From contig NC_080056.1 of the NCBI RefSeq assembly GCF_026212465.1, positions 7,993,017-8,057,016 of the forward strand: a stretch of DNA of 64,000 nt. Reading direction: 5' to 3'. This DNA comes from Amaranthus tricolor. Lineage: Eukaryota > Streptophyta > Magnoliopsida > Caryophyllales > Amaranthaceae. The stretch's first letter is position 1, and the number at the start of each line of letters is the position of its first letter. Below the pieces are notes generated by a model that saw only the letters and a program-made list of their open reading frames with translations, had not been told where the DNA came from and did not search any database. Positions 1 through 15,200 of this stretch are shown here, piece by piece. A program made the translations under genes and the position numbers.

Positions 1-2360
1 GGAATAGCGAAAAATGATAGGTTGATTAATTTTACTTGCCACGTAAGCCAACGTCGACTAATATTATCCTTCAATCTTGTGGAGCTCTATATAAGGATGA
101 CACGTGGAATTTTTCAGTCTTTTTATTAGATTGTATGATTTTTGATAAAAAGAAAAAAGAGATTTAATCAAATAATCCCAAATTCTTGTGAGTGACGGTC
201 TTTTTGAAACATCATTTCTAATTGGGTCGGTCCATAAAAGAAAATGTAGAATAAGAATATACATAATAAGCTGAGTATGAAAAACATCTCGAAAAAAAAT
301 CATTTTAAGCACAATGGAATCTTAATCTATAGTAGATGAAGAATTGAAAAAAGTAGGGTTTGAATTTGGGGGAAAGAATGTACATTGGATGAAAGAAGGT
401 AGAGTTAGGGTTTATGATTTGGGGGAAAATATTAGAAAGCTTATTAATTTTGTAATAGACATTCGAATAAAAGGAGTTTCAGCAGCCTTCCAGCTTTGAC
501 TTAACGTTTCCGAACGTTTTTGGTTCAAAAAGATTACGGTAGTACATTATGGCAAACCTCAAAATTACTGCGTGAATTTTTAAAAAGTTTTGATTATCAT
601 TTAAAAAACCCAAAATCCCAGAATTATTACGTAAAATTTTCCTTTTTTTTAAATTGAGAATAGTAGTGAGAATATCCTTGAAGATGATATATTCCCAGCC
701 TAAGGGATAAATTATGACAAAATGAATTACACATAACCAAAAGATAATCAAATTGATTCATCTAACATCATGAATACAATTAGTATTGAAAGTGAAAGTT
801 TTAAGCATTTGCATTTAGTTAGCAACAAACTATTGAAGAGACAAAAAGGCTTTTGAGCCTTAAATATTCGCAAGACAATGCTTGTACCTCAGAAAATCAA
901 CATTGGTGAAATTTGATTCAATATAAAGCATTTTCTGAAGAATATAAGAATATAACACATTATCATGATAATTATACTGAATCTACTTCTTTCGATTGTA
1001 TTTTTTCCCTATATTATGTGGATTGGTTCTTTAATGTATTTGAAATATACTCTTAACTAAATTCGTCATAACCAAATGCATAATTTAAGGAGAAATGATT
1101 TAACGCCGTACCCTCTGAGCATTCATAAGCAAACAAAACACAATATAATAAACTTAATGTAAATATATACACAACAAAATATGTACAAATCGTTCTATAA
1201 AGTTTGTATATTGTAGTTAGTATTGATCTAATCCTCATCAACTGTGTTTACCATGTCTAACTATGATGGTCTACTACGTAAGACGTGGTGATGTGAGGAT
1301 CGAGTAGCGGAGGTGACTGGTACTTGACAACTGTTGTTTGTGAGGACCTGCACCATCATGAGGCTATGACAAGTTCATATCGTCCAGTTGAACGTCAAAT
1401 GGTGGATTGACCTTTGTCCCTCACCAGTAGATTCAACATTAGGTCGGCCTGACTCCTCAACCTCAAGAATGAAGTGCTAGAACTATGAACTTAAGAGTAT
1501 GTCTTGGGCAATCTCCTTGATTGGTTGCTCTTGGCTGGAGTGAATGAGAGTGTCACGCCTTGTGCCTATAATCATAAATAATTTAAATAAATCATAAATA
1601 ATGAAGAAGTAGGACAAATTACAAAATGTTGAAGAATACTTACAAAGTCGGTCATCGTAGCTACGGCTGGAACGTATTGTGCTACATCGATAATATCCTA
1701 TGGTTAAAAATGGAACAAGAGGACAAGAGGAATTCAAGAGGACAATGGAACAAATAGATTTTGAATTTCCTAGGTTAAAAATGACATAGGAGTAGGGGAA
1801 GGAGTATAAAGTTACATTTAATACTTGACGTGTTTTTACAATGTTCACATTTTGATGTCATGAGGATACCTTTTCTACGTACAACTCCAAAGAAAGAATA
1901 TGAGTATACTTTGAATGCTCCTACCTAGTCTCTAATGCCTCTTCATCCTCACTAGGATAAGCTAAAAATTATCTATTCATCCTATATAAAAACTTATGTT
2001 CACATTAATTGTTGTAGAATCAATGCCAATCGTCCTTGAATATATATAAAGTTTTAATTCATTCAAGTCCATGTTCGAATTGAACATGAAAAGTTTATAT
2101 TTGCCATCAACATCAACATTCCTATTACTTGTTCGAAAACAACAAATTACACAATATAATCTCATTTTTACAAAATTACATACATATTAACTCAATATTA
2201 TTATCAAGTTCATCACAAGAACAAGTACATTTAATATACACATCAAGTTCTAATTTATTAAACAAAACTAATTCGAAGTACTGATATCATGAACAACTAC
2301 ACTTCACCATCAACAATTATAAATAAAAAATACTCATGTCCACCAAGAACCCGAGCCCAT
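1..2360. other. AT-rich intergenic DNA, no supported gene
   Basis: I see no convincing gene here. Open frames are short and of AT-rich composition. Between about 1240 and 1700 the base composition is more balanced. On the minus strand this part reads in coding-like pieces with stops between them, including an open frame ending RRDTLIHSSQEQPIKEIAQD near 1500-1560, so it may be the remains of a transposon-borne or host gene. I cannot name the family. Confidence 0.4.
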
Positions 2361-2403
2361 CAATTATATACTCATATTCACTTCAATTAAGGTATATGTT
2401 GTG

Positions 2404-2640
2404 CTAAACCTTTCGTCTCTAACAACAACAACATGAATAACAACAACGACAACAATCAGGCACTCACTACCCACCAAATATATACTCATATCCACTTTAA
2501 TTGAGGCATATACTGTGTTAAATTTTTCGTGTGTAAGAGTAACAACAACGACGACAACAACGACAACAACAACAACAACTAACAACAATGCCACCACCAA
2601 CTACTTAACAACAAGAGTAGCAACAACCAACAACAAAAAC
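2404..2640. repeat. CAA/AAC-rich low-complexity tract
   Basis: Imperfect runs of CAACAA and GACAACAA occupy this stretch, with a duplicated piece: two segments of about 60 bases containing ATATACTCATATYCACTT lie at about 2365-2420 and 2475-2530. The valine-rich minus-strand open frame over it is a microsatellite artefact. Confidence 0.7.
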
Positions 2641-3216
2641 AAGTTATTATATTCGATTAAGCATAATTAAATTAGACCAGACTAAATTAAAGACCAAGTC
2701 AAATAAAAAAAATTGAACTTTAATCTAATACAAGTCTTAATAATTAATAAATTCAAATAAGAATCGATATAATCAGCGAAGAAAACAATTGTTTACGATT
2801 AAAATTGGGTCGTCTTACTCAATTTCCCCTTAATTGGTTGGCTGCTTCACTGCTTGGCTTCATAATTCATAAACCTAGAAGAATTCTTAAGAACAAGAAT
2901 CTTTTTTCTGCCATTTCCAGTTTTTCGGCAATTAACAAATCAAATCAATCACAGATTTTCTTGATTTTTTAATCCTAGCTTCAGCAAGCATACCAACAAC
3001 TTCATGTTCTCTCTTCCCTTGATTGGATTATACTGGTAGTACTACTTTTTCGCTTCATTTTTTATTTTCTGTAGATGTAAAATTATTAGTATTTGGTTAA
3101 GCAGTCTAATCTTAGTCATTTCTGCTGAAATTCGTCAGTATTATACTTTTGAGCAGGATTTTAATGGTGCAGAGAATATAGTCAAGTTTTTGTAAAAGGT
3201 TTGGTTGATTTTGATC
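2641..3216 (+). promoter_or_regulatory. Promoter and 5' leader region of the CAMTA gene
   Basis: This stretch lies directly upstream of the CAMTA start codon. From about 2830 the sequence becomes pyrimidine-rich, as plant 5' leaders often are. I see no clear TATA box, and the transcription start cannot be fixed from sequence alone. A leader intron between about 3045 and 3165 is possible but unsupported. Confidence 0.35.
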
Positions 3217-6200
3217 ATGGAGAATCGTTCTAATGGACTACTTGGTGGATGTGAAATTCATGGTTTCCGTACCATGGAAGGTATTTCATTATTATTCTTT
3301 TGATTCACTTGTTTTTCATTGAATGTTTTGGTGCTTTGTAATATTATCAATTGCTCATATATTTGAAAATAAAATTTTGATTCTTAAAATTTGAAGTATT
3401 GGATTGTTCTGAAAATTGTAGTTACTCCTACTTGTGAGAAATGGGAATACAGTCAATATTAATTTGAATTTTAATTCTTGTTTGCTTAAGTTTTAGTTGA
3501 TGAATTGAAGGAATCGAAGTGTTGTGGTATTCAAATCTATATTGCTATTTTTTGCTAATTTTACAATAGTCAAGTTCAAAAACATGTTATAACTTGCATT
3601 TCTACTCCTAAGATAACCAGCAATGTGTTGATGGTTCGTCTTTCTGTTCTATATTCATTTCGTGATGCGAAAGTAAGAACTCTAAACTAGCTATATGGAA
3701 TTTGGGCTTATTGTTAGTTTGAAGGTTTGATGGATCCTTATTTGGGAAGTTCCTTCCTAATGTCCTTTGTAATGAAAATTCATCCCAAACTTGCATTCAT
3801 ACCCTAATTTCTCTGATGGCTTATGCTAAGTGGGGTTTGGAGGGGTTTGATTTACTAAGACCTAAGAGGTTTTTTGGATTGACCTCTTAAGAAATCCATC
3901 CAAAATTTGTTTATAAATTTCTATTCCATTTTCCACATATTATCACCTCTAAGGTGGTAATGTATGCTAGTGATAACTAAAAAGAGATAGGGGTAGACAA
4001 GTGTGAATCATGATATTGGCATGGAACGTGCCGAGTATAATTGCTATAAACTCATTATAATGACAATCATTTATATCTGGCTATTGAACGAGGTTGTTAA
4101 AAGCATGATAAAGGGTAAAGATACCTCATAAAACATTCTGTCTATTCTTCTACTATTTTTGTTTGTTATTCTCATCTTGTTTTTCATTGTTGAACCTCTT
4201 GAAGCTTTCATTTCAATTATCTTATCATATTTCTTTCCCTTTCATTTCTATTCATACCCTTTTAGTTCTTTTCTTATACTCTAATAATTCCCTACTATTA
4301 AGGGTTTTATTTAGATCCAATTGAGCTGCAAGACATAGATTTTCTTTATACCTCTTATTGATCAGTGTATTGACTGGTTAGGTTTTGTATTTAATGGTGG
4401 CAACTCTGTTGATATTGAAGCTTTTGGGTGTAGGGCCACCTATTACGTTACTTTATACTTTTGTAGATAAAAGATTAGGTACTTTTGATGCTTCACACAT
4501 TTGCTATTTCGAAATATGGGAAGTAATTGACATTGGGAAATTAAGATTAGTTTATATACTTATAATATTAGGGGTGATTGTTGCAAAGATTTTTCATTCC
4601 ATATGTTACCTTGTGTTTGGAGTTTTGGACTACTAGGAATATAGTCTATAGATGGTTCCATCCTTCCACACCTGCAGAATGTCATGCACAAGGCTGATGC
4701 TAGTATTTCAATTTAGGAGGACCCTTTAATAAGCTTGGCTTGCACTGGTGACTTTTGATTTAGTGAAAAGGATGCTTACTGGGATGAACACATTCTGATG
4801 CAAGGCCATGATTCATGAGACTGTTTTGGTTATAAGATTAGAGTGCATGTCAGCATACACTGTGTCTGTTTCTTTCTTCTAAATTTGTTTCAGACGAGTC
4901 TTCTAAAACATTATGTTCACTGTTCAAATGTAGTGGGCCAACGTCAATTAGATAACCTTTTGTTGTTTAAAGTACTTCTTCTTGTTCAAGGATTAGAAGC
5001 CTCACTCAGGTTCGCTTTTGTTGACAGATTTGGATATCCCGAGCATAATGAAGGAAGCAAAGAGTAGGTGGCTCCGCCCCAATGAAATCCATGCTATATT
5101 GTTCAACTATACTTATTTTGACATCCATGTTAAGCCAGTCAGCCTGCCAAAAGGTAATGTCCTTTTTAAATATGATATTTTAGTGGGCCGTGGTTATTCA
5201 TTGCAGCTCGAATTTAACAACACATATTTTAGGCCTTGAATTTTAATGGTTTTGACGAAAATACTGCTTTAAATTATACCATTAGCTAGTTTTTGTGCAT
5301 TGATTTTAGATGCTTGGCATAGTGCAATTTTTTCACTATGATACTCTGTCTCTTTGGCGGGTCGAACAAGAAAGAGAGAGAGCTATGAGTGTAATACCCC
5401 CATAATTAGGTTCACTTTTGTTGAGTCCGACCGCCAGATCTATTTCTAAGAACTTTTAATGTAAGACAAAACAATTATAAAATAACTTGGTAGAATTTAA
5501 CTAAACTAAACAAGTCTTACAATTTATAAAAGTTTCAAACCGAAAATAAAATCCTTAGAATTTTAGACCAACTATAATGTTATGGATTGACATATTCAGA
5601 GAAATGATATTAATAATGGCAGAAAAGAAATGTGTATGATTGTATCAAATTGTATGTAAAATGTAAATGTATTTGTATAACGAAGAACTGAATGTAACCT
5701 AAGAACGATTACAAAGTTAGTCAAGCGATTCGAAAAGCTTGAAGTCTCTCTAAGTGACTCGAAGACTCATCCCAAATCTATTACACAAAAATTAATTCCT
5801 TTGCATTCCCTTCCCCTTCTATTCATACTATATTCTCTTCTTCGATTTATACCTATATATTGTATGAGTCATGAGGCACCTGTATGAGTGCCATTTTGAG
5901 TGTACTTGATTTATTTTTACATATTTTTATCTTTTTTATTTTAGTATGATGTAGAGCTTGCAGTCCCTTTCTTCAGTTTGTTTCGATGTTGATGTTAGGG
6001 AATTCTTTACTTTGACTTTGATTCTTGACTTGTAAATAAAATTAGCGACTATCCTACTCCTGAAGTTTGTATCAGTGAGTTTGTGGCTTCTCTGAGAACT
6101 AAGTTTTGTTCCAATCTTCATGAATGTTATCTGTGATAATTCATTTAGCTATTTTTGATAGAAATAGTGACAATGAAAGATATTCTTTCAGTCATTCTGA

Positions 6201-9200
6201 TTCTGTTTTATAATCTTGTTAGGTCTGCCATATTTGTAATGCAGTGATCTGGTATTGCAGCTAGTGACCTTGATAGTGTATCCTGTTTGGATTATTCATA
6301 TCACATTGAGTGCTTTATGAACTTTGTTAATATACATTTGGACATTATTCACAGGTGGGACAATTGTCTTATTTGATCGTAAAAAGCTACGCAATTTTAG
6401 GAAAGATGGTCACAATTGGAAGAAGAAAAAGGATGGGAAAACTGTCAAAGAAGCTCATGAACACCTAAAGGTGAGGATTTATACGTCTAGAGTTGCGGTT
6501 ATATATGATACAATGGAGTTGTTAATCTTCACCATGATTTACTTCAAAACATCCTATTCTGAGTATATGTCAATGTATGAATTCTATCTCAGATACGTTT
6601 ATTAATTTATTTAGCTTAGATAATAGATTAGTAGCCTTTCAAGTGCTTGAAACAATGATTGCTGCACTATTTACAAGTATATTGCTGGTGAACAAGTCTT
6701 TTGTAGCTTCTGTTCTCTGAATGGTTGTATACTACTTAAATCCCTTACTGCAGATGTAAAACTAATGACCTGCTTATTTGAAACTCTGGAAAGCTGCACG
6801 ATACTGGTTAAAAGCTGCTAACCTTGTTTTTTTCCTAACTTTTTTTGCGTACTTTCTAGGTTGGCACTGAGGAAAGAATACATGTATACTATGCTCACGG
6901 TGAAGATAGCCCAAATTTTGTCCGCAGATGTTACTGGTTGCTTGATAAGTATGTATGTTTTGAACAGTGAAGCTTACTGATTCACAATTTTGAAAATTTT
7001 GTAGAAGTTAAATTAATGCTCTCTTTTTACGGCTTGTGCCAAATTCTTTTACATATAGAGCTGCTTACGTTCAACATTTTCGTTTCAGGGCTTTGGAACA
7101 TATAGTACTGGTGCATTACCGTGAAACTCAAGAGGTTAGGTACTTGGCTGTGCACTCCTTGAGTATTGAATGACTTCATATTAGATTTGTAGATTCTCTG
7201 GAAATTAGTGCAAAATCTCGGATGCAGCCGTTGTTGCTGTAACGGTGACGAATCCACTATTGCGGTTAATGTGGATGGTTTTGTGGTTATCATGTTTACA
7301 TACATGGTAACTCAAAAACCTTTACAATGCGATCACAATGCAGTGATGTGGCAAATAGTTTGCACTATTGTCTAGAAATAGCGATCCTAAAAAGTACCGG
7401 AGTTCATGGCTATTAGATGCGTAAAGAGTTGGGGTTTAAGATAGGCTTTTCTAATGTTGAATAGTTGGGGAGGTGTTCAATTCTTGAGAAATGACAGCAA
7501 AATATTTTTTGGTGAAGGATGAAAGCATATCTTCTATCATATTATTAAAATTTGATTTCTCGTACATTGGGCAGGGGTCCAAGAGTCGGAGTCGTTATTT
7601 TATCAAAAATTTCCATGTTTTTGATCTAAAATAGTATCGAAATATCCTACCCGTATTTGAGTGTTGAGGATCCACATGAGTGCGTTGAGGCAAAACAAGA
7701 TAAAACTAACAGTGCTATTCCCATTCAGAGGTGAAAAAGAAACTTGTGGAGTTAGATGGGGAAGGCTAATATTTCTGAGGAGCTCGATTTTTGACAGCTC
7801 AAGCTAATTCATAGTCCATACCTTGCTCGCATTTCCAGCTTTAGCATTATTTTTTATTGACTGATAAACAGTAAGTGAATGGATTCATAGGATCACGTGG
7901 GAGGAGATTTTTCATTGAGGCTGTAAGTCTTTCTAAATAAAGGAGTTCTCAAGTTCTATCATGAAGAGGTATTGTTAAAGGGATTACCACTGTGAATCTG
8001 TGATGAATTGTGGTCTGCCGATTAGATCACTAGAGAAGTCGGATCGGTGGAGATAAGAAGTTGATTTTCTCATCTTTTGGGTTTTAAAACAGAGAAGTTA
8101 GCTAAACTAAAATTTGCTGCAGCCAAAATGAGAAGAACCTTCCTGAATGGTGGACATTTTGTAGTTGTACTTTCAATAAGTTAGTTTCAACTTTTCTCTG
8201 AAAGTAACAGTAAAATCCCAAACATTCAAAGCTTTCAGTCTGGATAATCCTATTCAGTCACTCTCTTTCAATTTGTTTAGGAAAAGACGAAACCTATGAA
8301 GGAACAAAAGAATCAATGTAAAACAAACTTTTTCTTATGTTCCCACATGAGGTCAGACTTTAGGATCAGCAGCTAAGTATCTAAATAAGGTACATGTTTT
8401 AACAGTTACTGTGTTTAAATTTTAATTAAAATTTAACTTCCACCCCTTTTCTCATCCTAAATCAAAAATAACACAAAGGCGAGAGTGCAAATACAATAGG
8501 GAAAAAAACATGACTAGAGTTCCACAATGAACTTGTTTAATGGTTGGTATGGAAGAGAACCGATGAGATGGATTCACTTTCGTTGGAATAAAAGAGAACG
8601 AAGTGCAAATACTCATAGGCAATCAATGAGAAGAATATTGTTTGATGAAAATTTGAGAGCGAAATATGAAGCTGAAATAAAATATGCACGGCCAGAGTTT
8701 AATGAAAAAGGAGTTTATGAACAGTAGCCTCCTTAGTATATTCTCAACTGCTAATTAATGGGTAAATTCCACCCAGCAAAATTATGAACCGAAAATTGAT
8801 TACATTGCAATGCTGCCTGTGAAACTTGCTACTCTGCTTTGTTTTTCAGTGTCTGCAAAGGTGGAATAGGAAAAGAAAGTCATTATAGTAATTTCTATTC
8901 TGTTAGAGGTCATTTAGCATTTTTCACTAAATAAGGTCAGTCAATGTATTTGCACAAAATTCAAAATTACCTTGTGAATCCAAAAATTGTCTACCATGTA
9001 AGATCTTTAATTTTGTTATTCTTTTTGTTGAACTTGAAACGCTTACTTGGGCCTTGGCTGTGGTCAATGGTTTATCTGTTTCAGGCTTCTTCAATCACAC
9101 CTGTGGATTCAGGTTTTCGTTCGGACTTGTCTGAATATTCAGCTTCTCAGCTTTTGTCGAGGAGCAATGAAAGCCTGGTCAATCAAGTCTATTACCCTGC

Positions 9201-12200
9201 CATGAAAGACTTTACAGGTAGTTGCACTATGTTGAAGCAAAATCTGTCAGTGGTTTCATAATCCACTTTGTGCCCTTCCCTTGTGTTTTGCTGTATTTTT
9301 ATCTACCGCAATCTTGTTCACGATGAATAGCCAGCCATTGCAAGATCTTCTCAGCTTGAAAATTTTGTTTGCTCTCTGTTCTGACTACTCTTTAATTCTG
9401 ATGGATAATTGAAGTCTTCTGACTTTTTTGCTGAAATTTAAACTAGAATCTGGTGGAAGTATCCATGTTACCAATCATGAGATACAATTGCATGAGATTA
9501 ACACTCTTGATTGGGACGAGCTTTTAGCGTCGAATGATCTCAATGAAGCAACATTCATCTCTAACGGTGATGATTCTCATTTCATAGTAATTATAATATA
9601 CAGACCAAGAATTTTCTTGTCTCATGTTCATCATTTTTCTCCTTAGCAGAAAAAACTCCATACCTTCAGCAAGACAAGCATCCGTCTGTGAACATCTCAG
9701 AAAACAATGTAAGGGATCTTACTGGTGCTTAAAATGCTTGAGCTCAAGATGTGTTTCTTTTTCGCCTTTTCTTTTATTGTTTCTATTGCATCTAAATGGT
9801 TATATACCTGTAGACTTTAAAATAAAATAGTTCATTCAGTAATGATATTATGGGTTAATATTATGATCATGATTTGTGCGATTCTGTTTATCTGAGAGAA
9901 GTTTTGTAACGGCTACTCTTACTAGATTACCACAAGAAAAAGGGTGTAAGGGCTTGGCCTCTCTGGTCTCGTCACAACCTCACTTATAAAAAGGTGTTAG
10001 AAGTTTAATTTGCGATGGATGGTGCTTCAAAGATCAAGGCACTACGGGTTAGGCAATTTTTTAGAGTTCTGATTGAATCCTTGTTACTAGGGTATTAGAA
10101 AAAAAAAAAGAATAGAGGTAAGAATGGATCTCCAAAATGAGGGTGTTAAGAACTGATCCATGTAAAAATCATGTTGCAACACTATGTGTCTTAACATATC
10201 TCCTCCTTATTACTCGGTAGGCTGTAGGGATCAGATTTTCTGCTGCCATATTAATTTCAAATCATCTTTTAGGACTACTTGGAATAAATTTTAACTTGTC
10301 TTACCTTTTTATGCCTTTTCCTCCATCTGCTCTCACCTGGAGAACTTATGGTAAAATACATAAATATGTTCATTTGTCACTTCTTTATAACCCTTTCAGC
10401 CTAAATCTCTTCTCCTTTCATTTTAAATGTTTTGAAATCTTAATCTTTTGCTAATCTTGTGATAGTTATGACTTGAAAACTATTTCAGTGAAATTCATCT
10501 CTTAAAATTCCAACAATAAATATTGATAAGGCTGTATAATCCTATCCTTCTAATGTTACCTTGGGGTGAGTCTAGGGTGGATTGTGGAGCCATTGAATGG
10601 CATTAGAGTAATGAAATGTTGTGTAAAGCATGGATAAATCATTCAGTTTTTGATTGATTGTCGCTTGACTCATGAGCTGTGCCGTTGATTTTATTATATT
10701 ATTTTTCACTCTGCATGGCTGAAAATGTGTGATATCTCTTATTTTCCCAAATGCTATGTTTTCCCAATGTATGAATTTATATCTTTATCTCATTTGACAA
10801 ATTCAATTTATGTATAGAAAACAACTCTAGTGTGTAGATTGCTTGGGGAACGAGGTTCTTTTTTTAAGTTTGGCCCTTGTAGGTTATTTGATTATATGGT
10901 GCTAGTATTGCTTTTAGACTACTAGAAAGTTGGTTGTTCAATGGTAAAGGGAAGCCATAATATTGCATGGGGTCAAAGGTTTAAGTCTTCTTAGAAGCAT
11001 ATCACAATAGATGGTGGATAATTTTGTTTATTATAATTTTTCTTCATATACACCTGAGCCTCTTAGCTTTTATTTTTTGGAATCACCCTGGTTGGTAGTC
11101 AGTGGCGGATCCAAAACTCAAAATCATGGGTAGCACCAACATGTTGAAGTAAATTAATAAAAAATTCAACAGAGTTTTGTTTTTCAAATGAACAACCCAA
11201 AACTTTTCATTACACCAAATTGACTCGTACAAGTAAAATATCACGATAAAAATCTCATCTTATTGCCACTAAAAAAAAGGGTTATAAATATCATCCGCAT
11301 CGCATTGTATAAAGTTACAAGTTACAAGTTACAACGAGATCAAGGTTTAACATAGTGAAATACATCCTTCGTACTGAAATACTCGTTATATTACGGTTAT
11401 TGACATTATTCATCGTTCAAGAATATTTTATATATTACGGCTTATATGTAAGATAAAATATAGGCAAGTGGGATCTTATTTGAATCGTCTATTCGAATAG
11501 TTTCATAAAATTAGCTTTTCATGATTTTTAGATGTGCATATTTCAATATATAAGTAATTAAAATAACATATTGGATCGAGTAAAAAGTCAAATGTAGCCA
11601 ATATCATAGAACAAAGGAAATACAAGGTAACAAAAAACGGAAAATTAATTTTCAAAAAAGAAAACATGGGTAGCCTATGCCACCCATTGTTACAATGTGC
11701 ATCCGCCATTGTTGGTAGTATAATGATAGAATGCAAAGATTTGTGATGAGTATGCATTTATTCAATAATTAGGTTCTATTAGTTGTTATTATGTGTTTGT
11801 ATCATTTTCATGCAGTCACTCTAAAGAAAGAGTAAAGTATACTTGTATAGTTAATGATTTAGTGGAGACAGGTAAGTGATCCCCCCACCCTCATTTATGC
11901 AGATTGAACATATCTCAATTACTTCCATATTTGCAGGGAAACTTTTTGTTGACTAGAACCCCTCATCCAGATTTGCTCACATCCAGAAATTCTATGAAAC
12001 CTATTACAGAAATTAGTTCGAGTCATATGGGTGACATGTTTCTCCCTTTGTTGGAGGTTCAAACAAATCAAAAAGATGATAGCAGGGTTTATAATATGGG
12101 GACAGTGGCTGATAGAAATTTTTCAGACAGAATGGCTAAGGATGATTTGTTAAGTCAAGACAGCTTAGGAAGGTGGATGAATGAGATAATAGTTGATTCA

Positions 12201-15200
12201 CCTGAGTCAGTGAATGATCCTTCCTATGAATCTTCTGTAGCAACTAGTCATGGATCTATTGTGTCTTCAGCAGCAGTTGACCATGAAGGACCTGTCCCTG
12301 CACAGATCTTTTGCATAACTGATTTGTCACCATCATGGGCATATTCTACTGAAGAAACAAAGGTTAGGTTATATGTTGCAAGAATACCGATCTTATTTTT
12401 GACATCATTTAAAAGTTCAATTGGGTTTAATCAAGGCAATCACTTTCTTTATGCTGGTCAAAAAGATTCTACACACATATGATGCTTCTTTCTCATATTA
12501 ACACACTATTTATCATAGGCACCACACCCATCCCAAATAATCATGGAGACCAGACATGAAAGTTCCTTGTATTATGATTGTTTTATACAAAATACATATC
12601 CAAAAACATGAAGCAAATATCTCATTCTCGTGATTGAACATATTTTACTGAACTTTCTAATGTATTGTTTTGAGGTGACATAAATAGAACATAGGACAAA
12701 GTCACAAATCAACTTTATTAAATTGAAATTTTATTTAGAAACATCATAAATGTGGATTCTTTTGTGTGTTTAACATTTGAAGATAATGATTACAATTGAT
12801 TTATTAAAGCTAGTAAGAGAAAATGTTGGAAGAAAATTTTCCTTAAAATTGTGATTTATTGAATTCTTCCATATGATTACATTTTAATTCATTATGTTAG
12901 AATTTAAAAGGGATAAAGGAGGGGTACAAAGACTTTCTTGGTTGACGTGCAAGATTTTTTGGAAAGAGAGTATCTAGGCTAATTCTTGGAATATTATGTT
13001 TCCTGCTCCCTTATTTTGTGCATGAATGAAGTAGGAAGTAGTTTTTGTTTTCTTTTTTATAAATTTATGGGTTTGGGCATTTGATATTTTTATCATTTTA
13101 GGGTCCCTAAGATTGGGGCCCCATGTGACATGGGACTCTTAAGACATGGCAAGGAATTGGCTTGTGTAATAGACAGTGTCATTCATTGTTGCCGACTGTT
13201 AGTCTGTTCGGAAAAACAGCAGAGGTAGCAAGAAGCTGTATGCATGGTGTTAATAAAGCGAGAATATAAATAGATGTTGTACTAGTGTAATTTAAAGCAT
13301 TACAATGAAAGAAATACAAGCATGCACTCTCCCTGGACATGAGTAGAGAAATAAAACTCACTTATTGTGTATACAAATCACTTCTCCTCTTTCCTATTTA
13401 TATGTACTGTGCATAGGCATAAATCCTTCAGATACATACTTTGAAAGCCACGAGGCTCTGTACAGTTTCTCCCAATCACAATTTGACATATTTGGTGCAA
13501 GTCTATTGAGCCAATATAATTATTCTCTGATGATCTGGTGACTAGAGGTTTATATATACTTAAAAAAAAGATTCTTTCTATGTTCGAATAAATGGTGTCA
13601 CTTTCATTTTTGAGTTTTTTTTAATGTACTTTGACAATCCTCTGATTTACTATACTGAGCTTGGAGAAATGTATCCTAGAAAAAGTTTGTATAGTACTAC
13701 TGTATTTTAGCTCTCCAAATGAACTCTCCTTTTTATGTTGATTACGATGCTGATTGTGTCAAGTTTCAATTACAGTTTTCTTGTGATAACATATTACGCC
13801 AAAAGAAAATTGACCAGGATGTGCTGAGAACTTTGTACTTCTACATTAAGATTTTTGTGCTTTATTTTGTCAAAAATGCTTGTGTTACCTTTTTTTTTAA
13901 AATACCTTTTTTCTAAATAAGTTTACGTATATTATTAATGAACATTTCATATTGGTTGCAGATTTTAGTGGTAGGATTTTTTCACCAGGAATATCGACAT
14001 TTAGCAAAGTCTACCATATATTGTGTCTGTGGTGACACACTGTATCCTGCTGAAATTATTCAAGTTGGTGTGTTTCGTTGTTTGGTCTCTCCACATAGTT
14101 CTGGATCTGTAAACTTTTACTTGAGCATTGATGGTAAGACACCCATAAGTCAAATTATTACTTTTGAGTTTCGTGCCTCTGCATCTACTAATGTAGTCAG
14201 AAGGGACAAATCTCAGTGGAATATGTTCCGGATACAGATTAGGCTTGCTCATTTGCTTTACTCCACGTCCAAGAGCCTTGACATTTTATCTAGCAAAATA
14301 TCACCAAGTTCTTTAAAAGAGGGAAAAAAGTTTGCCCTCAAATATTGTAATCTTTCTGATAGTTGGGCATATTTTAGCAAACTGATAGAAAGCGGAAAGA
14401 TCTCTTTTGACCGAGCTAAGGACTGTTTGTTTGAACTTTCAATGAAGAGCAGACTTAAGGAATGGCTGTTAGAGAGAGTAGTTGATGGGAGTAAAATTAC
14501 TGAACGTGATACTGAAGGTCAAGGGGTTCTGCATTTGTGTGCTATCCTTGGTTATACATGGGCAGTCTATCCATTTTCTTGCTGTGGCTTATCATTGGAC
14601 TTTAGGGACAAGTTTGGATGGACAGCTCTTCATTGGGCTGCATACTATGGAAGGTAGGTCAAATGATGCATTGTCTTGTTAACTGTTTTCTGCTTTTTGT
14701 TCACGTGATTATTTTCTCAATTTTTTTGCTCAATTGGTGCTTATTAAATAGTCTATTGTTTGAAGTTACTACTATATGCTAAAGTAGCTGGATAATTCTA
14801 TAGTGGTTGGCTTTAAAGCTAACCACTATAATAACTTTAATTAAAAAAATATATAAAAAATTAATATTAAGTTTGAGATTTTTTATGATAACTAAATAAT
14901 ATTTACTAATTATGTCAAAAAATAAATTTATTTGGAAGTCATTTGTTATTTTAATATTTTTTTGGCATTTTAATCATACTTTAATAGATAAAAAAATTAA
15001 ATGGCTCAGATTTTATCTTATTCTGAGCAGTTGAGATTGCATGATTGTGGTGGTTGACTTTAAAAGCCAACCACTAAAGAATTACCCTAAAGTAGCCAGT
15101 TCTTCAACCGCAGCAAATATGTGTGTTTGTGTTATAAAATCTAATAAGAAGATTTTCTTTTCACTGTTTGAGATGCATTACGCAAACTTCATAATTTTTT

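Noticed and set aside
2364..2600. Valine-rich minus-strand ORF
   Set aside because: Translation of the CAA/AAC-rich tract.
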